A DNA stretch of 64,000 nucleotides from Micromonospora globbae (GTDB lineage Bacteria > Actinomycetota > Actinomycetes > Mycobacteriales > Micromonosporaceae), in NCBI RefSeq assembly GCF_003610785.1, contig NZ_RAQQ01000001.1:434001-498000 (forward strand), in the 5' to 3' direction. The position numbers and the translations under genes are program-made. This document shows positions 5,996 to 14,456 of this stretch, one piece after another; position 1 is the first letter of the stretch, and each line of letters opens with the position of its first letter. A model generated the notes under the pieces. That model did no database searches. It saw only the letters and a program-made list of their open reading frames with translations, and had not been told where the DNA came from.

Positions 5996-8900
5996 GTGTC
6001 CCATCCCTCCCCACTGGCCGCCGTTCAGCACGCGGCGCTCTCCCTGCGTACCGCGGGTGATCTGACCGCCGCCCGTCAGCTGCTGACCGAGGCCGTCGAA
6101 TCCGTCCACCCGCCGTACGGGAGAGATCACCCGGAGGTGCTCAACACCGCGCACCTGCTGGCCCGGCTGCACCGGGAGGCCGACGACCCGCTCGCCGCCC
6201 GGCGGGTGCTCGAGGAGGCGTACGCCGCCGCGGAGCGGAGCTGGGATCCCAGCGACCCGCTGATGCTGGCCCTCAGCTACGAGCTCGCGGGGGTCGCCGA
6301 GGAGCTGGGCAACCGGCACGAGGCCCGCCGCAACTACAGCCGCATCGCCACCGCCGGGCCCGCCGTGCTCGGCGAGGACCACCCGGCGGTACGCGCCGCG
6401 CGCCGCTACCTGGGCCAGCCGGCCGACTCCACGCCGCCCGCCCCGCACGCCGCCGCACCGGCGGACGCCGGCACGATGGCCGCCCTGGCCGGGCCGACGA
6501 TGGCGTTCTCGGCGCTGCCGCCGGCCCGACCCGCCCCGGCGTCCGCCGGCGGACAGCCGCCCGTCGCGCACCCGCCCGGGGCCGTGCCGCCCCCGCCACC
6601 GGCCCCCGCCGCGTCCGGCGCTCCCGTGCCGCCTCCGCCCGCGTCGCCCTGGGCTCCGCAGCCGACCGCGGCTCCCGCCACGCCGCCGTCGGGTGGCGTC
6701 CCGGCGCCGCCGCCAGCTCCCCCGGTCGCCCCGACTCCCCCGGGCACGCCGGCCGCGAACCCCGTGCCACCGCCCCCGTCGCCCTGGGCGCCACGGCCGG
6801 GCGGCTCCCCCGCCGCTCCGGCGGCACGACCCGGTTCCACCGCCGCCCCGGTGCCGCCACCGCCGCAGTCGCCCTGGGCACCACCCACCGCGCCGGCGGG
6901 GTCACCGCCGCGGGTTCCACCTCCTCCCCCGGGCGCGCCCGCGATGTCGCAGGTCGCGCCACCCGTACCGCCGGCGCCGCCCGCGCCTCCCCACCAGGGC
7001 CCGGTCGCCCCGCAGGCCACCCCGGCCGTCCAGCCCACGGCCCCGGGGGTACGTGTCGCGCCGCCACCGCCGGCTCCCGCAGCACTGGTCTCCGGCCCGA
7101 CGGCACCCGTGCCGCCGCCGGTACCTCCCGCCGTGGCGCCACCGCCTCCGGCCTCCGGGCCACCGGCGCGCTCCGTACCCGCGCCGCCGGCGCCATCCGG
7201 CACGCCACTGGCGGCTCCACCGGCTCCGGCCTCCGGACCGCCGGTCCCGCCCGTGCCGACGCCACCGGCCGGTAACCTGCCGCCGCCGGTGGCGCCCTCG
7301 CCGGCTCCCGCCCCGGGCATGGTTCCGCAGCAGGCACCCACCCGGGCGCCGGGAGGCGACGATCGTCCGCCGTCCACGCCGCCGGAGATGGCGACGCAGC
7401 CGACTCCGGTCAGCCCGGCCACCCCACCGGTCAGCCACGCCACCCCACCGGCCGCGCCGGGGTGGGACCGGCCGACGATCCAGGTTCGGCAGATCGAGCC
7501 GCTGCTGGCGGACGAGATCGCACGCGCCCGGACCGGCCAGCGCCAACGGGACCAGGAGCCCGGGCCGGGCGGTCCCGGCACGTCCGGCCCGGCCGCCGGC
7601 CCGCAGGTCAATCCGACCCCGCAGGTCGGCCCGGCCCCGCAGGTCGGCCCGGCGCCGGTGTCGGCTCCGGCCACCGCGCCCACGGCCGACCACGCCGCCG
7701 GCGGCATCCTCCGGCGCCCTGCGGAGGCGGCTCCGCCGGTCCAGCCCGTGAGCCCACCAGCCGCGCCGAGCGGCCCAGCCTCGTCGATGCCGGCACCACC
7801 GCCCGGACACGCGAGCGCACCACCCCCGCCGAACGCCCCGATGCCGGCACCTCCCGGACACGCGAGCGCACCGACCGCGAAGACCGCCGCGATGCCGACG
7901 CCTCCTGGACACGTGAGCGCACCACCCCCGCCGAACGCCCCGATGCCCGCACCCTCCGGGCACCCGAGCCCACCGGCACCGGGTGTCCCGGCGGCGGCAC
8001 CGGCCCGGCCGGCACCGCAGCACGGGCACGTGAGTCCGCCGCCCGCGCCGAACGCCCCGGCGTCCGCCCAGCCGGCACCGCACCAGCAGGCAGCCGGCCT
8101 CCGTCCGGCCGGCGCCTCCGGCCACCCGCAGCCGGTGCCGCCGCCGATCCCCCCGCAGGTGCCGCCGCCGGTCGCCGCACCACCGGTCAGCGGACCACCG
8201 GTCGGCGGACCACAGGGCTACGCGCCGCCGGTGAGCCCACCGCCCGTCAGCGCACCACCGGGCTACGCACCGCCGGGCTACGCACCGCCGGTCAGCGCAC
8301 CGCCCGTCAGCGCACCGCCCGGCTACGCGCCGCCGGTCAGCGCGCCACCCACGAGCGCGCCGCCCGGACTCACACCGCCGGTCAGCGGACCGCCCGGCTA
8401 CACGTCACCCGTCAGCGCGCCGCCCGGGTTCATGCCGCCGGTCAGCGGCGCGCCGGTGAGCGCCCCGCCGGTGCCACCGTGGGGTCTGACGGCACCACCG
8501 TGGAGCACCACGGCGCCACCCCAGCCCCTGCCCACCACCGGGGAGTCCGACCCTGAATCCGCGGGGCCGGCGGACATGGCCGAACCGCCGGCCCCGGGAA
8601 CGACGCCCCACCCGGAGGACAGCCCGGAGCACGGGGATCCCGCCACGCGGGCGCCGGACGGACCGGCGTACCCGGGGCCGGCCGACCCCGCCGACTCCGC
8701 CGACCACCGGCCGGAGGCGCCGGGCGCCGTGCCAGGCGCGGCCGACCCGCAGCCCGGGTACGGTCCGACGGCGCAGCCGGCAGCGTCGCAGGCACCGACC
8801 GGAACGGGAGGCGTGGCGTACGATGCGGCCCGTGTCCCGGGTCACCCGGCGTACCAGGTGTCGGTGCCGCCCGCGTACCCCGTCGACGAGCCGGAGCCGC

Positions 8901-9340
8901 GCGGCCGCGGGCGGGGCGCGGTGGCCGTCGCGGTGACCGCCGCCATCGTCGCGGTCGCCGCGGCGGCCGGGGTGGGCGCGCTGGTGCTGGGACGGGACGC
9001 CGAACCGCCGCAGGGCGCGCCGTCACCGACGCCGGCGGCCCCCACCGCGAGCGGGCCGCCCCCCGGTGACCTGCGGCTGCGCGACGACCTGACCACGATC
9101 ACGCTGACGTGGACGGACCCGTCCGGCGGGGTGGTGCCGTTCATGGTGGCCGGTGGCCGGGCCGGGCAGTCCCTGGGCGTGATGGCCAGTGTGGACCCGG
9201 GCAGCACCAGTTACACGGTCAACGGGTTGAACTCCCGGGTGGACTACTGCTTCACCGTGCTCGCCGTCTGGTCGACGGACACGTTCGCCACGTCGGGGCA
9301 GGTGTGCACGGAACGCGAGGGGCGTACGCCGTCGAGCTGA
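5996..9340 (+). CDS. TPR / Pro-rich / TM / FN3 giant protein
   Basis: 1114 residues, first in-frame start GTG 5996. Four regions are visible. Residues 1-140 are TPR-like helices (HAALSLRTAGDLTAARQLL; HPEVLNTAHLLARL; HEARRNYSRIA). Residues about 145-960 are a proline/alanine-rich unstructured stretch with internal repeats (GHASAPPPPNAP; PPVSAPPGYA). An arginine-rich patch RGRGRG then precedes one transmembrane helix (about 974-998), and a C-terminal fibronectin type III-like domain ends the protein (about 1020-1112, with a cysteine pair). By the positive-inside rule, the TPR and the whole Pro-rich arm are cytoplasmic and only the FN3 domain is outside. It is followed collinearly by a second FN3 protein and MoxR/DUF58/transglutaminase-like genes. 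Function unknown; a scaffold linking cytosolic partners to the envelope is an inference. Confidence 0.8.
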   Translation: MSHPSPLAAVQHAALSLRTAGDLTAARQLLTEAVESVHPPYGRDHPEVLNTAHLLARLHREADDPLAARRVLEEAYAAAERSWDPSDPLMLALSYELAGVAEELGNRHEARRNYSRIATAGPAVLGEDHPAVRAARRYLGQPADSTPPAPHAAAPADAGTMAALAGPTMAFSALPPARPAPASAGGQPPVAHPPGAVPPPPPAPAASGAPVPPPPASPWAPQPTAAPATPPSGGVPAPPPAPPVAPTPPGTPAANPVPPPPSPWAPRPGGSPAAPAARPGSTAAPVPPPPQSPWAPPTAPAGSPPRVPPPPPGAPAMSQVAPPVPPAPPAPPHQGPVAPQATPAVQPTAPGVRVAPPPPAPAALVSGPTAPVPPPVPPAVAPPPPASGPPARSVPAPPAPSGTPLAAPPAPASGPPVPPVPTPPAGNLPPPVAPSPAPAPGMVPQQAPTRAPGGDDRPPSTPPEMATQPTPVSPATPPVSHATPPAAPGWDRPTIQVRQIEPLLADEIARARTGQRQRDQEPGPGGPGTSGPAAGPQVNPTPQVGPAPQVGPAPVSAPATAPTADHAAGGILRRPAEAAPPVQPVSPPAAPSGPASSMPAPPPGHASAPPPPNAPMPAPPGHASAPTAKTAAMPTPPGHVSAPPPPNAPMPAPSGHPSPPAPGVPAAAPARPAPQHGHVSPPPAPNAPASAQPAPHQQAAGLRPAGASGHPQPVPPPIPPQVPPPVAAPPVSGPPVGGPQGYAPPVSPPPVSAPPGYAPPGYAPPVSAPPVSAPPGYAPPVSAPPTSAPPGLTPPVSGPPGYTSPVSAPPGFMPPVSGAPVSAPPVPPWGLTAPPWSTTAPPQPLPTTGESDPESAGPADMAEPPAPGTTPHPEDSPEHGDPATRAPDGPAYPGPADPADSADHRPEAPGAVPGAADPQPGYGPTAQPAASQAPTGTGGVAYDAARVPGHPAYQVSVPPAYPVDEPEPRGRGRGAVAVAVTAAIVAVAAAAGVGALVLGRDAEPPQGAPSPTPAAPTASGPPPGDLRLRDDLTTITLTWTDPSGGVVPFMVAGGRAGQSLGVMASVDPGSTSYTVNGLNSRVDYCFTVLAVWSTDTFATSGQVCTEREGRTPSS
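7790..8470. repeat. Intragenic Pro-rich coding repeats
   Basis: Two repeat families lie inside the giant protein gene. From about 7790 to 8060 the unit encodes GHxSAPPPPNAPMPAP (three to four copies). From about 8190 to 8470 a shorter unit encodes PPVSAPPGYAPPVSAPP variants (roughly ten copies). Copies differ at third positions, so the repeats are old or kept by selection for composition. Copy number is likely to vary between strains and could be misassembled. Confidence 0.75.
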
Positions 9341-9492
9341 CCTGGGACGATCCACCCGCACGCTGAGTGTCCACAGGGAGACGGTGCGGGTTCCCGCCGT
9401 CGTGACCGGGCCCATATGATGGCACCCGGCTCAGGGGAGGGGTCGCCGGCAGGGGGCGCCACCTGGCACGACGACACGGGAGGCAGCCGGTA

Positions 9493-12123
9493 GTGGCCAC
9501 CATCGACGACGCCGTGGACACCGGGTCCGGTCCCGTCCGCCGCCGGTCCCGGCTGCGGGGTGGGATCGTCACCATCGCCACCGTGGCCGCGTTGCTCGCC
9601 GCGATGGGGTTGACCGTCCTGGGGCTCGGCGCCGCCGACAACGCGGTCGCGAACTACGACGCGAGTTCCTGGCTGTGGAGCGCGGCGCGCAGCGAGCTGG
9701 CCCGGGTCAACGGGGTCACGGCGCGGGTCGACACGCGCACCGAGGTGCCCGCGGCCCGCCGGCACCCGATGCAGGTCACCCAGACCGACCGGCTGCTGCT
9801 CCTGCGCGACCTGAACACCGGGCAGGTCAGCTCACTGGACCTGGCCACCCTCCAGATCACGGCCACCACCCGGACGACGCCCGGGCTGGGGGTCAACGTC
9901 GCGTTGCACGAGGACGCGGCCTTCGTCGTGGACGCCGTGCAGGGCGTCGTCCGGCAGCTCGACCCGCGGTCGCTCGCACCGGTGGGCGAGCCGATCCGCT
10001 ACCCCCCGGGCATCACGGGCGGCTCGTTCGACGGTGAGGGTCGCCTGTGGATCGCGGTGCCCAGCGAGGGCACCGTCTCGGCGATCACCGCCGCGCCGCT
10101 GCCGGAGACGCCGGCGTCGGCACCCGCCGGGGGCGGGCTCAGCCCGAAGCAGGTCGAGACGTACGACGTGGCCGAACCCGCTCACGAGCTGGTCGTCTCC
10201 ACCCTGGACGACGGCGTCGCGGTGCTCGACCGCACCGCCGCCGCCCTGGTCACGGTGCAGCGGGGCACGGTGACGCCGACGAAGCTCGCCATGGCCGCGC
10301 GGGGCGCGCTGCCGACGCGGACGACCGGGCCGAGGGTGCCGGTGACCGTGCCCGGCGAGCGGCGGGTGCACGTGGTCGGCGCGAAGGGCGGTGAGGTCAG
10401 CACGTTCACCGTGCCGGGCAGCGGCGACCAGCTCAGCCCGGCGGTCGCCTGGGCGGACCGGTTCTACTGCGCCGACGAGGCGACCGGCACGATCTACGCG
10501 TTCGACGCCACCGGTCAGCTGGTCGACACCATCCGCGGCCGGGCGACCGGCCCGCTGGAGCTGGAGGTGCGGGAGAACCACCTGTTCATCAACGCTCCCG
10601 ACACGTCGACCGCACGTGTGGTCGACGACAAGCACCAGGTCCGCGAGGTCGACAAGTACGCCAACGACGTCCTCGGCGGCGACCCGCCGCCCGCTCCCCC
10701 GCCGCCGCCCCCGCCGAAGAAGCCGAAGGTGGGCAAGCCGGGCGCGCCGCGCGGTGTCACCGCGGCGGCGGGCGACGCGCTGGCCCGGGTGAGCTGGCGC
10801 CCGGCGCCGGCCAACGGCGCGGAGATCATCCGGTACGTGGTGGAGGGCGCCGGCCAGCGGCACGAGGTGGGCGCCAACCAGCGGTCCGTGGAGATCAAGG
10901 GCCTGACCAACGGCGAGACGTACCGGTTCGAGGTGCACGCCGTCAACGCCAAGGGCGCCGGCCCGTCCCGGACCAGCAACCCGGTCACGCCGACGGCCGC
11001 GGTCCCGGACCCGCCGGCGAGCGTGACCGCCGAGGAGCGGCCGGACGGCACCGTCCTGGTCCGCTGGCCGGAGGCGAACGGGCAGGGCAACACGATCGCG
11101 AGGTACGCGGTCACGGCGTCCTCCGCGGGCGCCAACGCCCCGGTCGGCGAGTCGACGAAGACGGAGCTGGTGGTGCCGGCGGGCGAGTTGGAGTACGGCA
11201 CGCAGTACGCGTTCACCGTGGTCTCGGTCAACGACAAGGGCGCGGCCTCGGCGGCGTCGCCGGTCAGCAACACCGTGGTGCCGTACGCGGCGCCGGGGCG
11301 TCCGGCGGACCTGCGGGCGAGCACGGTGCCCGACCAGCCCGGCACCGTCTCGGTGCAGTGGGCGCCGGCCGAGCCCAACGGCCGTCCCGTGACGAGGTAC
11401 GTGGTGGACGTGGCCGGGCGCACCAGCGAGGTGACCGACACCCGGGCGACGGTGAGCGGGCTGGGCAACGGCCAGAACGTCACCGTGAAGGTGAAGGCGG
11501 TCAACGAGGCCGGGCCGGGTGCCGAGGCGACCGCCACCGCGCGGACGGTCGCCGAGCCGCGGGTCACGGTGACCGGCTCGTCGGCGACGGCCACCTCGGC
11601 GACGGTGTCGTTCACCGTGGACGCCGGCGGCGGCAAGGCCACCTGCACGCTGAGCACGCCCGGTGAGCCGGCGAAGTCGGGCGGCTGCTCCAGCATCACG
11701 ATGAGCGGCCTGACGCCCGGCACGAAGTACACGTTCACCGTGACGGCCAGCAACGCGGCCGGCTCGGGCACGGCCACCCGGGCGCAGAGCACCGACGCGA
11801 TGTACGGGATCGCCACCTGCAACAACGGCCCCGACGGCGACCAACGCACCTACTGCGACAAGGACCGGGACGGCCGCAACGGCAACGAGATCTTCAAGGT
11901 CACCCGGCAGGACAACGACCAGCAGGTCGGGTGGGCGGAGCCGGGCACCCGGCTGAAGGCGTACTGCAAGAAGCGGGGCGACAACGTCGACGCGTGGATC
12001 TACAACAACCAGAAGCAGAGCACCTGGTGGGTGCAGGTCGAGTACGAGGGGAAGAACTACATCCCCTGGGCCTGGCTCAACCTGGAGGGCGGCGACGACA
12101 TCAACGTCCTGCCCACCTGCTGA
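9493..12123 (+). CDS. Membrane-anchored propeller and FN3 protein
   Basis: 876 residues, GTG at 9493. An RRRSRLR patch precedes one membrane anchor (residues 25-47), and the rest should be outside the cell. Residues about 90-390 look like a beta-propeller (QVSSLDLATLQI; VVRQLDPRSL; RLWIAVPSEGTVSAI; TGTIYAFDATGQLVDTI). A Pro/Lys hinge follows (about 396-415). Four fibronectin type III domains start near residues 416, 504, 599 and 686. The C-terminus (769-876) has cysteine pairs and aromatic strands (WWVQVEYEGKNYIPWAWL), resembling an SH3-like wall-binding module. The stop lies 27 bases before the moxR start, with AAGGAG between them, so co-transcription is likely. The domain makeup suggests an adhesion or wall-contact protein. 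Confidence 0.8.
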   Translation: MATIDDAVDTGSGPVRRRSRLRGGIVTIATVAALLAAMGLTVLGLGAADNAVANYDASSWLWSAARSELARVNGVTARVDTRTEVPAARRHPMQVTQTDRLLLLRDLNTGQVSSLDLATLQITATTRTTPGLGVNVALHEDAAFVVDAVQGVVRQLDPRSLAPVGEPIRYPPGITGGSFDGEGRLWIAVPSEGTVSAITAAPLPETPASAPAGGGLSPKQVETYDVAEPAHELVVSTLDDGVAVLDRTAAALVTVQRGTVTPTKLAMAARGALPTRTTGPRVPVTVPGERRVHVVGAKGGEVSTFTVPGSGDQLSPAVAWADRFYCADEATGTIYAFDATGQLVDTIRGRATGPLELEVRENHLFINAPDTSTARVVDDKHQVREVDKYANDVLGGDPPPAPPPPPPPKKPKVGKPGAPRGVTAAAGDALARVSWRPAPANGAEIIRYVVEGAGQRHEVGANQRSVEIKGLTNGETYRFEVHAVNAKGAGPSRTSNPVTPTAAVPDPPASVTAEERPDGTVLVRWPEANGQGNTIARYAVTASSAGANAPVGESTKTELVVPAGELEYGTQYAFTVVSVNDKGAASAASPVSNTVVPYAAPGRPADLRASTVPDQPGTVSVQWAPAEPNGRPVTRYVVDVAGRTSEVTDTRATVSGLGNGQNVTVKVKAVNEAGPGAEATATARTVAEPRVTVTGSSATATSATVSFTVDAGGGKATCTLSTPGEPAKSGGCSSITMSGLTPGTKYTFTVTASNAAGSGTATRAQSTDAMYGIATCNNGPDGDQRTYCDKDRDGRNGNEIFKVTRQDNDQQVGWAEPGTRLKAYCKKRGDNVDAWIYNNQKQSTWWVQVEYEGKNYIPWAWLNLEGGDDINVLPTC

Positions 12124-12150
12124 CCCGCCCAGGCAAGGAGCACCACGCAC

Positions 12151-13146
12151 GTGAACACCCGTGAGCCGCTCACCCAGCCGGAGGTGCAGGGCTTCGCCGC
12201 CCTCGCCGCCCGGCTCGCCGAGAACGTCAACGCGGTCGTGCTGGGCAAACCGCAGGTGGTCCGGCTGGCGCTCACCGCCCTGTTCGCCCAGGGGCACGTG
12301 CTGCTGGAGGACGTGCCGGGGGTGGGTAAGACCACGCTGGCCCGGGCGATCGCCGCCACGGTGAAGGGCCAGTGGCGGCGGATCCAGTTCACGCCGGACC
12401 TGCTCCCCTCGGACGTGTCCGGGGTGACCATCTTCAACCAGGCCACGCGCGGCTTCGAGTTCCACCCCGGCCCGGTGTTCGCCAACATCGTCATCGCCGA
12501 CGAGATCAACCGCGCCTCGCCGAAGACGCAGTCGGCGCTGCTGGAGGTCATGGAGGAGCGCACGGTCACCGTGGACGGTGTGCGGCACCCGGTGCCGCAG
12601 CCGTTCCTCGTGGTGGCCACCCAGAACCCGGTGGAGATGGACGGCACCTACCGGCTGCCGGAGGCGCAGCTCGACCGGTTCCTGGTGAAGCTCTCCGTCG
12701 GCTACCCGGACGAGGCGGTCGAGGTGGAGGTGCTGCGCGGGGCGACCGTCCGCTCGCCGGAGGCGCTGTCGGCGGTGACCGACACGGCCACCGTCGGGGA
12801 GATGGTCCGCATGGCCCGCCGGGTCCACATCGCCGAGCCGCTCTACGCGTACGCGGTGCGGCTCGCCGCGGCCACCCGCAACCACCCGCAGGTCCGCGTC
12901 GGTGTGAGCCCGCGTGGCGTGATCGCGCTGACCCGCGCGGCGTGCGCGTACGCGCTGATCGACGGCCGGGGCTGGATCATGCCGGAGGATCTGAAGGCCC
13001 TCGCCGAGCCGGTGTTCGCCCACCGGCTGCTGCTCACCCCGGACGCCCAGGTGCGGGGCGTGACCGCGGCCGAGGTGCTGCGGGAGGCGGTCGCCTCGGT
13101 GCCGGTGCCGCTCCCCTCGGGCCAGCCGGCCCCGGTGCAGGGGTGA
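12151..13146 (+). CDS. MoxR-family AAA+ ATPase
   Basis: 331 residues, GTG 12151, AAGGAG site 11 bases upstream. Walker A is VPGVGKTTLA near residue 55, and Walker B VIADEINRA near residue 114. Sensor 1 is in VATQNP (about 155), followed by ELPEAQLDRFL-like text (RLPEAQLDRFLVKL), the family hallmark. MoxR ATPases are cytosolic chaperone-like machines that usually work with a DUF58 or von Willebrand protein to assemble or activate membrane or secreted partners. Here DUF58 follows with a GTGA overlap (13143-13146). The gene therefore links the FN3 proteins upstream to the transglutaminase-like protein downstream as one assembly unit; the client is unknown. Confidence 0.93.
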   Translation: MNTREPLTQPEVQGFAALAARLAENVNAVVLGKPQVVRLALTALFAQGHVLLEDVPGVGKTTLARAIAATVKGQWRRIQFTPDLLPSDVSGVTIFNQATRGFEFHPGPVFANIVIADEINRASPKTQSALLEVMEERTVTVDGVRHPVPQPFLVVATQNPVEMDGTYRLPEAQLDRFLVKLSVGYPDEAVEVEVLRGATVRSPEALSAVTDTATVGEMVRMARRVHIAEPLYAYAVRLAAATRNHPQVRVGVSPRGVIALTRAACAYALIDGRGWIMPEDLKALAEPVFAHRLLLTPDAQVRGVTAAEVLREAVASVPVPLPSGQPAPVQG

Positions 13147-14456
13147 CCGGCCGCACCGGAATGGGGATCACCGCCCGGGGCGTCGGGCTGCTCGTCGCCG
13201 CCGTCGTGCTGGTCGGCACCGGCGTCCGCTTCGCGTACCCGGAGCTGACGCTGCTGGGCGTGGCGGCCGGCACGGCGGTCGGCTACGCCGCCCTGGTCGC
13301 GGCGTGGCGGCCCCGCCTCACGGTCACCCGCCTCGCCGACCCGGACCGGGTGGCGCGCGGTGAGCCGGCCAGCATGACGCTGACCGTCCGCAACACCGGG
13401 CGGCTGCGGGCGGCGAACCTGCTCGCCGAGGACCGCTGCGGCGATCAGGCCGTGCCCGTGCCGCTGCTGCGGCTGCGACCGGGCCGGGACACCACCGTCC
13501 GGTACGACGTGCCGACCGTCCGCCGCGGCGTGGTGCGGGTCGGTCCGCTGCGGGTGACCCGCCGCGACCCGCTGGGGCTGGTGGCGTTGGCCCGCGCGTA
13601 CGGGCCGACGGTGCCGGTCTGGGTGCACCCGCGCGTGCATCCGCTCGCCGCGGTGCCGACCGGGGCCGGGCGCAGCCTCGACGGCCGGGTCGACGCCGTG
13701 CCGCACGGGTCGATCACGTTCGACTCGTTGCGGGAGTACGTCGTGGGCGACGAGCTGCGCCGGGTGCACTGGCGCACCAGCGCCCGCGTGGGCGAACTCA
13801 TGGTGCGGGAGAACGTGGACACCAGCCTGCCCCGGATCGTGGTGCTGCTGGACAACCGGGCCGCCGCCCACCCCGACGGCAGCGGCGGGACGTCCCCGTC
13901 GTTCGAGGCCGCGTGCGAGGCTGCCGCCAGCGTCGTGACCGCGGCCCACCGGGCGGACCTGCCCGTCACCCTCCTGCTCGTGGCGCCCTCGGCCGGGGCG
14001 ACCGACCGGCCGCCGCCCGAGGTCACCGGTCCCGAGGTCGGCGAGGAAGTTCGCGCGGGCCGGCTCGCCCGCCGGTGGTCGGGGTGGCGTGCCGGCCGCC
14101 GCCGGGAGACGGGCGGCGCGTCCGCCGATGACTCCCCCGCCGGGCCGCTGGACCGGCTCGCGGAGGCCCAACTCGTCGCGGCCCGCTCGGCCGCCGACCC
14201 GGGCGACCCGCTGCGCGCGACCGCGACCCGGCTGCGCCGGGACCGGTTCGGCGACACGCTGGTCTTCCTCACCGGTCCGGGCGGCCGGGGCGACCTCGGG
14301 CACGTCGGGGCGCTGCGCGGCACGTACCCCTCGGTGGTGGTCGCGGTGTTCGGCGCGGCCGAGCCGACGCCGCCCGGCGCGGCCGGCCTGGTGGTCATCG
14401 ACGCGGCCGACGGGGCCGGGTTCGCCGCCGAGTGGGACGGGGTCAGGCGGTGGTGA
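13143..14456 (+). CDS. DUF58 domain protein
   Basis: 437 residues, GTG 13143 in a four-base overlap with the moxR stop. Two hydrophobic helices (about residues 8-50) anchor it in the membrane. A beta-rich region follows (TVTRLADPDRVARGEPASMT; TVRNTGRLRAANLL), then the DUF58 signature DELRRVHWRTSARVGELMVR near residue 203 and a von Willebrand-like strand RIVVLLDNRAA. The last 150 residues are less conserved. DUF58 proteins are the standard partners of MoxR ATPases. The stop overlaps the next GTG (14453-14456), so translation is coupled through three genes. Confidence 0.9.
   Translation: MTGRTGMGITARGVGLLVAAVVLVGTGVRFAYPELTLLGVAAGTAVGYAALVAAWRPRLTVTRLADPDRVARGEPASMTLTVRNTGRLRAANLLAEDRCGDQAVPVPLLRLRPGRDTTVRYDVPTVRRGVVRVGPLRVTRRDPLGLVALARAYGPTVPVWVHPRVHPLAAVPTGAGRSLDGRVDAVPHGSITFDSLREYVVGDELRRVHWRTSARVGELMVRENVDTSLPRIVVLLDNRAAAHPDGSGGTSPSFEAACEAAASVVTAAHRADLPVTLLLVAPSAGATDRPPPEVTGPEVGEEVRAGRLARRWSGWRAGRRRETGGASADDSPAGPLDRLAEAQLVAARSAADPGDPLRATATRLRRDRFGDTLVFLTGPGGRGDLGHVGALRGTYPSVVVAVFGAAEPTPPGAAGLVVIDAADGAGFAAEWDGVRRW

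Noticed and set aside
8190..8470. Short regularly spaced repeats that could suggest a CRISPR array
   Set aside because: They are in-frame coding repeats of PPVSAPPGYA type with no unique spacers and no cas genes nearby.
9832..13023. Minus-strand frame of 1063 codons opposite the FN3 and moxR genes
   Set aside because: The plus-strand genes have clear domains, while the antisense frame is Arg/His rich without a family.
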